NCBI GenBank assembly: GCA_017744515.1
Contig: JAGIBF010000021.1
Span: 21,981 to 85,980 of the forward strand
Direction of reading: 5' to 3'
DNA length: 64,000 nt
Source: Niastella sp.
Lineage (GTDB): Bacteria > Bacteroidota > Bacteroidia > Chitinophagales > Chitinophagaceae
Shown here: one piece after another, positions 1-7,522 of the stretch
How the letters are laid out: the number at the start of each line of letters is the position of its first letter
Numbering within the stretch: position 1 is the stretch's first letter
Made by a program: the position numbers and the translations under genes
The notes under the pieces: model-generated
Seen by the model: the letters and a program-made list of their open reading frames with translations, nothing else
Databases searched by the model: none
Told to the model about the DNA's origin: nothing

Positions 1-1
1 A

Positions 2-742
2 AGCATTAAACAATTGCAGGCCGTTGCAGCGAAGCACAATATCACCGTACTTGCCGGCCTGTTTGAAAAAGACAAACAGGATAATCTTTTCAAAGCATAT
101 GTATGTGTTGATAAAAATGGCCTCATTGCAAAATACCGCAAGCTGCACCCTTTCATCAATCCCTACCTTATACCTGGCGATCAATACTGCGTATTCGACC
201 TGTATGGCTGGAAATGCGGCATCCTGATCTGCTACGACAACAACATCATTGAAAATGTAAGAGCTACCACGCTCCTGGGTGCACAGGTTATCTTCATGCC
301 TCACGTAACGATGTGCACTCCTTCCACCCGTCCAGGCGCGGGCTTTGTTGATCCCGCGCTTTGGCAAAACCGCGAAGCCGATCCCACTTCTCTCCGATTG
401 GAATTTGATGGCATGAAAGGCCGCGACTGGCTCATGAAGTGGTTACCAGCCCGCGCCTACGACAATGCGATCTACGTCGTTTTCTCCAACCCTATCGGCA
501 TGGACGATGATCAGTTGAAAAACGGCTGCTCCATGATCATCGATCCGTTTGGAGATGTGGTTGCAGAATGCCGTACATTAGGTGATGATATTGTAACTGC
601 CACCCTCACGCCAGAAAAGCTCACCCAGGCAGGTGGCCACCGGTACCTCAAAGCCCGGCGGCCGGACCTGTACCGTGACATTATCGGTAAGGAACATACT
701 TCTGAGCAAAAGGTAGTTTGGTTGCAGGACGATAAATCGTAG
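2..742 (+). CDS. Carbon-nitrogen hydrolase (nitrilase family), 5' end outside window
   Basis: This reading frame is open from the first bases, so the N-terminus, including the catalytic Glu of the Glu-Lys-Cys triad, lies upstream of the window. The visible part carries the Lys region (YRKLHPF, about residue 43 counted from the TTG at base 14) and the nucleophile Cys in LICYDN (about residue 73), as in nitrilase-superfamily amidases. C-terminal sequence (NGCSMIIDPFGDVV) is the usual nitrilase strand motif. The family hydrolyses carbon-nitrogen bonds of amides, carbamoyl compounds or nitriles in the cytoplasm; the substrate cannot be read from sequence. It is 34 bases upstream of a phosphatase gene on the same strand and may be the head of that operon. 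The TTG at base 14 should not be taken as the start. Confidence 0.85.
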   Translation, partial: SIKQLQAVAAKHNITVLAGLFEKDKQDNLFKAYVCVDKNGLIAKYRKLHPFINPYLIPGDQYCVFDLYGWKCGILICYDNNIIENVRATTLLGAQVIFMPHVTMCTPSTRPGAGFVDPALWQNREADPTSLRLEFDGMKGRDWLMKWLPARAYDNAIYVVFSNPIGMDDDQLKNGCSMIIDPFGDVVAECRTLGDDIVTATLTPEKLTQAGGHRYLKARRPDLYRDIIGKEHTSEQKVVWLQDDKS

Positions 743-776
743 AGCACAAGTCTGCCAATTAATAGCATTCAATCCT

Positions 777-1259
777 ATGTATACAAAAATCTATTGGCTA
801 CACCAGTTCAACAATACCGCCAAGCTGGGAATTATGGCCCGGCCACGCGGTGGCGACTGGCTCACGCAGGAAATTGTCCAGCTAAAGAAGCAAGGCGTTC
901 AAGTTTTGGTTTCTTTACTGGAACAACAGGAGATTACAGAACTGGGATTAAACGCCCAGCAGCAAATATGTACAGCCAATGCCATAGAATACATTAATTT
1001 TCCTATCACAGACAGAAGCATCCCTGCATCAACAGAAAAAACAAAAACGCTGATAGAAGTCCTTACCACAAAGATCAATAACGGCAGCTCAGTTGTTATT
1101 CATTGCAGAATGGGTATTGGCCGATCATCTATCATGGCAGATTGCATCTTATTGAGAGCAGGATATAGACCAAACGAAGTATTATCACACATCAGTAAGA
1201 TACGTGGACTTAAAGTACCCGACACCGAAGAACAGGAAAAATGGCTGAAGCGCATATAA
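777..1259 (+). CDS. Cysteine-dependent protein tyrosine / dual-specificity phosphatase
   Basis: The 160-residue protein contains the signature HCRMGIGRSS, which fits HCx5R(S/T) with Cys110 as nucleophile and Arg116 for phosphate binding. Asp79 in FPITDRS is placed like the general-acid loop of dual-specificity phosphatases. There is no signal peptide, so it should be cytosolic. The family removes phosphate from Tyr/Ser/Thr or from small phosphorylated molecules; the substrate is unknown. The ATG at 777 follows the nitrilase by 34 bases, and the 3' end overlaps the next gene by 19 bases, indicating co-transcription and probable translational coupling. Confidence 0.85.
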   Translation: MYTKIYWLHQFNNTAKLGIMARPRGGDWLTQEIVQLKKQGVQVLVSLLEQQEITELGLNAQQQICTANAIEYINFPITDRSIPASTEKTKTLIEVLTTKINNGSSVVIHCRMGIGRSSIMADCILLRAGYRPNEVLSHISKIRGLKVPDTEEQEKWLKRI

Positions 1260-1984
1260 ACAATATCATTCTTAACACTACTCACCGGACCTGGGCATTA
1301 CCCACCGGCAAGTGGGCTTATTACCAGGAATGGAACCGTGTATTGTTCCTGCATTGGAAAGTACCAGCCCGTGAACTACAGGCGTTGTTGCCTAATCACC
1401 TGGAGCTTGACCTGTACGAAGGCAATGCCTGGATTTCACTGGTACCTTTTACGATGGAGAAGATCAGGCCCAATGGCCTCCCTGCCTTCACACCCATCTC
1501 CAACTTCCATGAGATCAATGTACGCACCTATGTCACAGCAGAAGGCAAACCGGGCGTTTACTTCCTGAACATAGAAGCACATAAATACCTATCGGCCTAT
1601 ATATCCCGGCTATTATCAGGGCTGCCATATGAAAAGTCAAGAATGACAAGAGGCATCATCAAGAGCAGGCAAGCCTATTCATCAGAGAATCAGCGAAAAG
1701 CTTTTCAATTGCACACTATATTTGAAACCGGCAATCTCGTCGCCCACAAAACTGTGCTGGATATATGGCTTACCGAACGCTACTGCCTGTACCTCGGACG
1801 CAACAAAAAACTATACAGGTACCAGATACATCACCATCCCTGGACATTGCAGGAAGTGAAAATCAAAGATCTTATAACCAGTTATACCATCGGTAATATT
1901 TCTCTCGATACACCACCCGATCTGGCACACTATTCGGAAGGAGTACAGGTAATTGCCTGGAAACGGGAAAAAGTAACCTTCTAA
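1241..1984 (+). CDS. DUF2071 (YqjF-like) family protein
   Basis: This 247-residue cytosolic protein resembles the YqjF/DUF2071 family over most of its length. Family features visible are a Trp-rich N-terminal stretch (LFLHWKVPARELQALLP), the ISLVPFTMEKIRP block and NVRTYV near residue 90. The fold is related to acetoacetate decarboxylase-like proteins, but no activity is established and I infer none. The start is the only reasonable ATG: the next in-frame Met (in MEKIRP) would remove the conserved N-terminal block. It overlaps the phosphatase gene by 19 bases and precedes the metallo-beta-lactamase gene by 18 bases. Confidence 0.8.
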   Translation: MAEAHINNIILNTTHRTWALPTGKWAYYQEWNRVLFLHWKVPARELQALLPNHLELDLYEGNAWISLVPFTMEKIRPNGLPAFTPISNFHEINVRTYVTAEGKPGVYFLNIEAHKYLSAYISRLLSGLPYEKSRMTRGIIKSRQAYSSENQRKAFQLHTIFETGNLVAHKTVLDIWLTERYCLYLGRNKKLYRYQIHHHPWTLQEVKIKDLITSYTIGNISLDTPPDLAHYSEGVQVIAWKREKVTF

Positions 1985-2002
1985 ATATCATTAGCGCTTA
2001 TT

Positions 2003-2737
2003 ATGAAAAATATCACGACCTTACTCGCAATAATCACTTCACTCCTCACGCTGCACCTGCACGCGCAAACACCACCCGAGCCCAAACTAAAGATCACGCA
2101 CCTAACCGGCGACTTTTATGTTTATACTACTTACAACCTGTACGGTAAAAACTATGTTCCCTCCAACAGCATGTATGTGGTAACCAACAAAGGCGTGATC
2201 ATGATCGACGTTCCGTGGGACACGACGCAGTACCAGCCTTTACTCGACAGCATCAAGGCCCGCCACCATAAAGATGTAGTGCTCTGTATCTCCACCCACT
2301 TTCATGAAGACAGGACCGGCGGTCTATCCTTCCTGCAACGTAAAGGCATTCCCACCTGGTCTACCCAACAAACCTGGACACTTTGCAGGCAGCACAACAT
2401 ACCACCCGCCGTCTTTCGCTTTAAACAAGACACCACTTTCAACATAAGCAACCATCCCTTTCAGGTCTTTTATCCAGGACCGGGCCATGCCCCCGACAAC
2501 ATAGTGATCTGGTTCGATAAAGAAAAAGTGTTGTATGGCGGCTGCTTCGTTAAGAGCACAGAAGCCACCGGCCTCGGCAACCTGTCGGATGCCAACGTAC
2601 AGGCATGGCCAACATCCGTCCGCAAGGTCATGAACAAATTTCCCAACCCACACTATGTGATACCCGGGCATGACGGATGGCAGGATAATCGGTCATTACA
2701 GCATACCTTGCAATTGCTAAAGGACCATAAACCATGA
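2003..2737 (+). CDS. Subclass B1 metallo-beta-lactamase
   Basis: The 244-residue protein has a signal peptide (cleavage near HAQ22) and should be periplasmic. All six zinc ligands of subclass B1 are present: His99, His101 and Asp103 in HFHED, His162 in PGPGH, Cys181 in GGCFVKS and His223 in PGHDGW. Lys184 and Asn193 (LGNLSDAN) match the substrate-binding Lys and Asn of B1 enzymes. Family members open the beta-lactam ring with two zinc ions. The ATG is 18 bases after the DUF2071 gene, and the stop overlaps the next start by four bases (ATGA). It is therefore embedded in a housekeeping-like operon and not beside a transposon or integron, which suggests an intrinsic chromosomal gene. Confidence 0.93.
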   Translation: MKNITTLLAIITSLLTLHLHAQTPPEPKLKITHLTGDFYVYTTYNLYGKNYVPSNSMYVVTNKGVIMIDVPWDTTQYQPLLDSIKARHHKDVVLCISTHFHEDRTGGLSFLQRKGIPTWSTQQTWTLCRQHNIPPAVFRFKQDTTFNISNHPFQVFYPGPGHAPDNIVIWFDKEKVLYGGCFVKSTEATGLGNLSDANVQAWPTSVRKVMNKFPNPHYVIPGHDGWQDNRSLQHTLQLLKDHKP

Positions 2738-3651
2738 AACGCCCTTTCTGGCAGGCGGCTATCCGCTTTATTTTCTTTGGGAACTATTTCTACGGATTAT
2801 GCGCCGTAGCCTTGTCCATTGAAGCCAGCCTGCAGCAACAATATCCACTCAACAACCTGCTGTATTATACCATCGTTTTTTGCGCCACCGTACTCTACTA
2901 TACACGCGCCTACATTACCGACAACAAAGCTGTTACCAGCAACCAAAGAACCAATTGGTACATCGAGTTCAAACGATGGGTTGTTTTTTCACAGATCATG
3001 CTCACCATTATAGTGGCATTGGGAGCAGGAATCTTTTTGTACAAAAACTGGCAGGCCCTGAAATGGCTGACCTGGCAAAGCTGGGGGCTGATATTGATCT
3101 TCCCCGTTACCGCTGCCTTGTATTATGGCATCAACAGTAAAAAGCTGGGCAGGTACAACCTCCGTAATTCCGGCTGGCTGAAGCCATTTGTAATAGGTTT
3201 TGCCTGGGCAGGACTGGTGACTGTTTACCCTGTATTATTTTACAGCATCGATCATGGGCTGCACTTCCAACCTACGCTTGTAGGCCTCTTTCTCTTTATC
3301 AAGAACTTCATGTTCATCACAGTACTGTGCATCATGTTCGACATTAAAGACTATGCTGTTGACTACAACCGGCAGCTCAAAACCTTCGTGGTGAATGTAG
3401 GCCTGCGCAAAACTATTTTCTATATTATCATTCCGCTGTGCGTCATTGGTCTGGTGTCTTTTATATCATACGCCATGCTCCGCCATTTTCATTTTATGAA
3501 AATAGCACTGAACATCATCCCTTTTGCTGCCCTGATCGCAGTGGCCTGGTCTATGCACCGCCGTCAATCCATCCTTTACTACCTCATGATCATCGATGGC
3601 CTTATGCTGGTAAAAGCACTCTGCGGCACCATCGCCATGGTCTATTTTTAA
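2734..3651 (+). CDS. UbiA-like integral membrane protein
   Basis: A 305-residue protein with about eight predicted hydrophobic segments. The stretch FDIKDYAVDYNRQLKTFVV near residue 205 looks like the second Asp-rich motif of UbiA prenyltransferases (DxxDxxxD followed by a Thr/Val-rich helix). The first motif, NDxxD, is not clear; the corresponding region reads YYTRAYITDN. It may be a divergent UbiA-superfamily member that does not use the usual prenyl diphosphate. It starts inside the stop codon of the metallo-beta-lactamase gene and is probably translated with it. No dedicated terminator is obvious after it. Confidence 0.65.
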   Translation: MKRPFWQAAIRFIFFGNYFYGLCAVALSIEASLQQQYPLNNLLYYTIVFCATVLYYTRAYITDNKAVTSNQRTNWYIEFKRWVVFSQIMLTIIVALGAGIFLYKNWQALKWLTWQSWGLILIFPVTAALYYGINSKKLGRYNLRNSGWLKPFVIGFAWAGLVTVYPVLFYSIDHGLHFQPTLVGLFLFIKNFMFITVLCIMFDIKDYAVDYNRQLKTFVVNVGLRKTIFYIIIPLCVIGLVSFISYAMLRHFHFMKIALNIIPFAALIAVAWSMHRRQSILYYLMIIDGLMLVKALCGTIAMVYF

Positions 3652-3775
3652 CCTAATGGTATCTGGGTAAAAAGTAAATTTGACAATTATTTAAACGACT
3701 CATAAATAATAGCTTACACTACATAAACCATTATAGCCGGTAAGTAAGAACCTATATCCGCCATATACAGGATTT

Positions 3776-3804
3776 TTGGTATTGATTTTCCGCTACTATC
3801 TTTG
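3776..3804 (+). promoter_or_regulatory. Bacteroidota sigma-A type promoter for the XRE regulator
   Basis: A -7 box TATCTTTG at 3797-3804 is preceded by TTG at 3776-3778 (18 bases between). Start of transcription would be near 3810, giving a leader of about 70 bases. Confidence 0.6.
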
Positions 3805-3829
3805 TGCAAGCTACCCTAAGTATAACAAT

Positions 3830-3848
3830 AAGCCGGTGGCACCGGCTT
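3830..3848 (+). other. Perfect 8-bp hairpin in the leader of the XRE regulator
   Basis: Arms AAGCCGGT (3830-3837) and ACCGGCTT (3841-3848) with a GGC loop lie between the predicted promoter and the ATG at 3883. It could terminate read-through from the upstream operon or influence translation; no strong U-tract follows. Confidence 0.5.
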
Positions 3849-3882
3849 TGCTTATGGAGTACCCTAATGAAGTTCTACTATT

Positions 3883-4500
3883 ATGAGTCTCGGAAGTAAA
3901 GTAGTAAGCGCCAGGAAGAGTAAAGGCCTTACACAGGAACAACTGGCAGAAAGAGCATCCGTCACCGTACGCACCATACAACGTATCGAAAGTGATGAAA
4001 GCATCCCACGCGATTATACCCTGAAAGCTATAGCCGCGGCCCTCGGTATGCCTTTGGAAGACTTTATCTCGGTAAGGTCTTGCCTCAATAAAGTTTGTAC
4101 AGCCTACCTGTCTGTTCAGGAAGAAAAGCCAGCCGAACCAACAGAAAGCCGCCACTTCCTTCAGCTACTCAACCTTTCAGCGTTCTCTTACCTCGTAGTA
4201 CCTTTTATACATTTCTTAATACCTATCTTTCTCCTGAAAAAAAGAAAGGATAAAGACGATGTTCTTCAAACTACTGGTCAGCGTATTATCCGTCAACAGA
4301 TCTACTGGACCGTTTCCACCCATTTCCTGATGTTCCTGACGCTTGTTTATAACCTGGTGCAAGCCACCTGGTTCGACAAAAGCAACCTGCTCAATTACCT
4401 CTGGGTGTTCGCAGGCATGTACATCCTCAATGCTTTTATCATCTTTTTTACGGCCATCAGGATCAGGCATAACAGCCGCACCTCCTATGTAAATAATTGA
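3883..4500 (+). CDS. XRE-family HTH protein with C-terminal membrane helices
   Basis: Residues 1-62 form a Cro/CI-type helix-turn-helix domain (SARKSKGLTQEQLAERASVT, then TIQRIES). After a linker, three hydrophobic segments follow (about residues 95-115, 135-155 and 168-190) separated by basic loops. The architecture predicts a DNA-binding domain tethered to the inner membrane, a design seen in small Bacteroidota regulators that sense membrane or ligand state. It has its own promoter (3776-3804). Targets are unknown; the 11-bp tandem repeat directly downstream at 4511-4554 is a possible binding site but this is inference. Confidence 0.75.
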   Translation: MSLGSKVVSARKSKGLTQEQLAERASVTVRTIQRIESDESIPRDYTLKAIAAALGMPLEDFISVRSCLNKVCTAYLSVQEEKPAEPTESRHFLQLLNLSAFSYLVVPFIHFLIPIFLLKKRKDKDDVLQTTGQRIIRQQIYWTVSTHFLMFLTLVYNLVQATWFDKSNLLNYLWVFAGMYILNAFIIFFTAIRIRHNSRTSYVNN

Positions 4501-4510
4501 TTGACAGCAT

Positions 4511-4554
4511 ATGTCAGGTAAATGTCGGGCGAATGTCGGGTACATTCCGGCTGC
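4511..4554. repeat. 11-bp tandem repeat, three clear units plus one degenerate
   Basis: Units are ATGTCAGGTAA (4511-4521), ATGTCGGGCGA (4522-4532), ATGTCGGGTAC (4533-4543) and ATTCCGGCTGC (4544-4554). The 11-bp period places every unit on the same face of the helix, as expected for a tandem regulator site. It fills most of the 74-base gap between the XRE regulator and the protease gene. Confidence 0.65.
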
Positions 4555-4574
4555 TCTTGCCCTAACTTGCCTGC

Positions 4575-5528
4575 ATGAAAAAACGCCTGTTATTCCCAAC
4601 CTTCCTATCCATCTTTTGCCTGCAAAGCACCCTGGCTCAAATGCCTCCTTCCCTTCCGGCTAATCAGTTAACCCTTTCCACCGGTAACCATACTTTGCCA
4701 TTGCGCTGGAATGGAGATACACTCGCCGGACAGTGGAACCCACATGCAGCCCTTCTTATCCCGGTCACCATTGCCGGTTGTCCGCACACCTTCTACATGC
4801 AGTTCGACACGGGGTCTCCCTATACCCTTTTCTATGGCAACAAGCTACAGGCTATCTACCGGAAATACCCTGCAACGACTGCGCTGCGCAATGTTGGCGA
4901 CAGCCTCAGCAGCTTCCGTTTCAAAGCGGGGCCGCTCTCCATTACCGCCCGCCAGGTAGCCGTTCGCACATTCGACAGTACAACTATTGATTGGAAAAAT
5001 AACCGTACCCCCATCATCATCGGCACGCTTGGCACCGACCTGATCGACAACAAAGTAGCGGTGATCAATTATCCGCAGCAACAACTACACATTTCAGATA
5101 GTCTGCCAGCTGCCTTTCGAAAAGGGAGCGCTACCGGGTTCCACTTTTCTATGCGCCGCATTCTGTTGCCGGCAGAAGTGTCCGGCAAAAAAACGATCCT
5201 GTATTTCGACAGCGGTTCCAGCGCTTTTGAGCTGCTGACAGACAAAGCTACCTGCAGCAGGCTGGCTGCCGACACTTTACTAACAGTACGCTACCCCGTG
5301 CAATCCTGGGGCAAAACCTTAATAGCCAATACCATCACTACCACCGACAGCATTACATTGGCCGGACATACTGTGCCTCTTCGCCACGCCACCTGGATAG
5401 AAGGTGTAAGCGACACCCAGGTAAATCAAATGATGAAAATGGGCATAGGCGGCATGACAGGCAACAAATTATTCATATCAAGCATATTGGTATTGGATAC
5501 CCGCAACAAACAGTTTAAGCTATTTTGA
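4575..5528 (+). CDS. Secreted pepsin/retropepsin-like aspartic protease
   Basis: The 317-residue protein begins with a signal peptide (cleavage near LAQ22). It has two aspartic-protease motifs: FDTGSP near residue 78 and FDSGSS near residue 213, the arrangement of a two-lobed pepsin-like enzyme rather than a single retropepsin domain. A hydrophobic-hydrophobic-Gly element (IIGTLGTDLI) follows the first lobe. Substrate unknown; periplasmic or exported location is expected. Preceded by the 11-bp tandem repeat. Confidence 0.75.
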   Translation: MKKRLLFPTFLSIFCLQSTLAQMPPSLPANQLTLSTGNHTLPLRWNGDTLAGQWNPHAALLIPVTIAGCPHTFYMQFDTGSPYTLFYGNKLQAIYRKYPATTALRNVGDSLSSFRFKAGPLSITARQVAVRTFDSTTIDWKNNRTPIIIGTLGTDLIDNKVAVINYPQQQLHISDSLPAAFRKGSATGFHFSMRRILLPAEVSGKKTILYFDSGSSAFELLTDKATCSRLAADTLLTVRYPVQSWGKTLIANTITTTDSITLAGHTVPLRHATWIEGVSDTQVNQMMKMGIGGMTGNKLFISSILVLDTRNKQFKLF

Positions 5529-5598
5529 ATATAACATCACGGCAGCGCGTATCCCGGAATCTCAGCCGAATTCAGTATATTTAGATAAACACAGTCAC

Positions 5599-6276
5599 AT
5601 GAGAAAAATGTTTGCAGCATGGGCCCTGCTGTTGGTCACCGCTACTGTGCTGGGCCAGGGATTGGGCGCCGATGCCCGGTCAGCAGGCCGTCCCATAGCA
5701 ATGGGCCGGCTGCCAGATGTGCCGGAAAGCGAAACGGTACGCGCTAAATTCCTCAGCCAGGAATGGTCGCCCGGCGTAGTGACCTTTAAAAACGGAGCGC
5801 CCTCCATGGCAGTGCCTCTTCTCTTCGATGAGTTTGGCGAAAAACTATACTACCTGCAAAATAATCTCACGATGGAATTCAACAACCCTGTTGCTTCCTT
5901 TACCCTCATGCTGATCATAAAAGGCGACAGCGGCTATGTTACCTATAAAAATGGACTCCCTGCCATACATAAGAACACCAGCGAAACATTCTATGAAGTT
6001 GTAGTGGACGGCAAATACGAATTGCTGAAGTGCCGGGCTAAAACCATTGGTCTGTATAAAGAAGATGTACCGGAAGAACGCCGCAGCAACCAGATCAAAG
6101 AAATGCTGTATGCCTTGTTGCCTGATGGACAAATGACAGAAGTCAAAAAAGACAAAGATTACCTGTGCGCTCTACCCAAATATGGCAACACTATTAAAAA
6201 TGTGGCAGATACCAAAAAGCTTAAACTGAAAAATGAGAAAGGGCTTATAGAGTTATTTGCATACCTCAACCAGTAA
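5599..6276 (+). CDS. Secreted protein of unknown function
   Basis: The 225-residue protein has a signal peptide (cleavage near VLGQ20) and no transmembrane segment afterwards. I recognise no catalytic motif. The middle (VTFKNGAPSMAVPLLFDEFGEKLYYLQNN) resembles small Bacteroidota secreted proteins with a repeated strand element; a similar phrase (VTYKNGLPAI) recurs about 55 residues later, hinting at an internal duplication. A TATATTTA box at 5576-5583, close to the TAnnTTTG consensus, suggests its own promoter just upstream. Confidence 0.6.
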   Translation: MRKMFAAWALLLVTATVLGQGLGADARSAGRPIAMGRLPDVPESETVRAKFLSQEWSPGVVTFKNGAPSMAVPLLFDEFGEKLYYLQNNLTMEFNNPVASFTLMLIIKGDSGYVTYKNGLPAIHKNTSETFYEVVVDGKYELLKCRAKTIGLYKEDVPEERRSNQIKEMLYALLPDGQMTEVKKDKDYLCALPKYGNTIKNVADTKKLKLKNEKGLIELFAYLNQ

Positions 6277-6402
6277 TAATATACCTGGCCCATAAATTCC
6301 CCAACTATACTACACCTTGTTTAACAGGATGGAACACTGCTCCTGAATGACAGCACAAACAAGCTGGCACCCGTTATGCATGTATAGCTCTAAACATTAG
6401 TT

Positions 6403-6921
6403 ATGAGCGATATACAAAACCTTACAGATCAGGAAGCTATTAAAAAGATGCAGGAACTGGGCAATGGAGAAGTTTGTCTCTTCTGTACTTTCGGAGAAGG
6501 ACAGGAAGAAAACCTCCAGTTCAGGCCCATGGCCACGCAGTCTATCGACGACAATGGACACCTGTGGTTCTTCAGCGACCGTCGTAGTAATAAAGATGAG
6601 CAAATAGATGAGTACAACAAAGTGTACCTGCTTTATTCCAATCCCGGCAAGCAGAACTATATGTGCATTGAAGGTTCTGCTATTGCTACACTCGATAAGG
6701 CTAAAGTAGAAGAACTCTGGAATCCCATTGCTAAAGCGTGGTTCAAAGACGGAAAAGATGATCCGTTTATTTCCGTGATCGAAGTGATACCACAAAGAGC
6801 TCATTATTGGGATACCAAACACGGAAAGATGATCTCCTTCTTAAAAATACTGGCATCCGTAGTGAGCAATAAGACCATGGATGATGGCGTGGAAGGCGAA
6901 CTGGAGGTAAAGTCCCGGTGA
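6403..6921 (+). CDS. Pyridoxamine 5'-phosphate oxidase-like stress protein (YdaG/GS26 type)
   Basis: The 172-residue cytosolic protein matches the flavin-binding split-barrel family of general stress protein 26. Visible features are GEVCLFCTF, the RPMATQSIDDNGHLWFFSDRRS block and NYMCIEGSAIA. Such proteins bind FMN or F420-like cofactors, and their substrate is usually unknown. The stop at 6921 is 27 bases before the preferred NUDIX start, so the two are probably co-transcribed. Confidence 0.8.
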   Translation: MSDIQNLTDQEAIKKMQELGNGEVCLFCTFGEGQEENLQFRPMATQSIDDNGHLWFFSDRRSNKDEQIDEYNKVYLLYSNPGKQNYMCIEGSAIATLDKAKVEELWNPIAKAWFKDGKDDPFISVIEVIPQRAHYWDTKHGKMISFLKILASVVSNKTMDDGVEGELEVKSR

Positions 6922-6948
6922 TTGCTATCTTTACGGAAACGGATACAG

Positions 6949-7389
6949 ATGCATACCAGGAAAGAGATACTGCCGGCCGTAGCAGCCATCGTGTTCAACC
7001 AGCAAGGCGAAGTATTGTTGCAGCGCCGCAAAGATGTAGGGAAGTGGGGCCTTATTTCGGGCCATGTAGAGTTTGGAGAAAGCGTTACTGATGCTATCCT
7101 GCGTGAAATACAGGAAGAGACCGATACGCAGGCAGACATCAAAAGGTTCATCGGCATTTACTCATCGCCCCTTTCGCAAACCTATCATTATACCGACAGG
7201 ACCGTTCAGTACGTTACCTCCTATTTTGAAGTAAGGTTATTGCAGGACATACAGCCGGGCTTTTCCAATGAAGAAACAGCCGAGCTGCGTTACTTTCCAC
7301 AGGAAGCCATACCTGAAGAACTGGCATTGGTAAATCCTTATTGGCTGGAAGATGCGTTGGATACAGCAGCCCCGCCATTTATGAGATAA
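6949..7389 (+). CDS. NUDIX hydrolase
   Basis: The Nudix box runs GHVEFGE, seven residues, then REIQEETD, matching Gx5Ex7REUxEE; the usual final Gly is Asp here. The enzymes cleave nucleoside diphosphates linked to another moiety. An in-frame TTG at 6922 would add nine residues, but the ATG at 6949 starts exactly at the conserved N-terminal strand and is preferred. It lies directly after the split-barrel flavoprotein gene. No substrate-specific motif was recognised. Confidence 0.85.
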   Translation: MHTRKEILPAVAAIVFNQQGEVLLQRRKDVGKWGLISGHVEFGESVTDAILREIQEETDTQADIKRFIGIYSSPLSQTYHYTDRTVQYVTSYFEVRLLQDIQPGFSNEETAELRYFPQEAIPEELALVNPYWLEDALDTAAPPFMR

Positions 7390-7396
7390 GCACAAA

Positions 7397-7461
7397 GTCA
7401 GAGTTTATCCCGCTTTGCGGGACGAGTTTATCGAAGCCGCCTTCGACAGGCTCAGGCTGAC
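7397..7461. repeat. Dispersed palindromic repeat, copy A
   Basis: The right arm CTTCGACAGGCTCAGG (7441-7456) and TGAC pair with an imperfect left arm starting GTCAGAG. The left arm contains an inner CCCGC/GCGGG hairpin. The copy starts 8 bases after the NUDIX stop codon. Same family as 20469-20517, 22608-22695, 32835-32902 and 50292-50337. Confidence 0.85.
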
Positions 7462-7470
7462 AACACAATA

Positions 7471-7500
7471 AAAAAAGGGTGAGCCATAAAGGCCCACCCT
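7471..7500 (-). terminator. Rho-independent terminator for the minus-strand amidohydrolase operon
   Basis: Stem GGGTGaGCC (7477-7485) with GGCcCACCC (7491-7499) and an ATAAA loop. On the minus strand it is followed by a run of Ts (the A-run at 7471-7476). Confidence 0.75.
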
Positions 7501-7522
7501 CCTACATGGGTACGGATTAAAC

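Noticed and set aside
1-3651. The nitrilase-phosphatase-DUF2071-lactamase-UbiA run as a biosynthetic gene cluster
   Set aside because: No synthetase, carrier protein or tailoring enzyme is present; it reads as a mixed metabolic operon.
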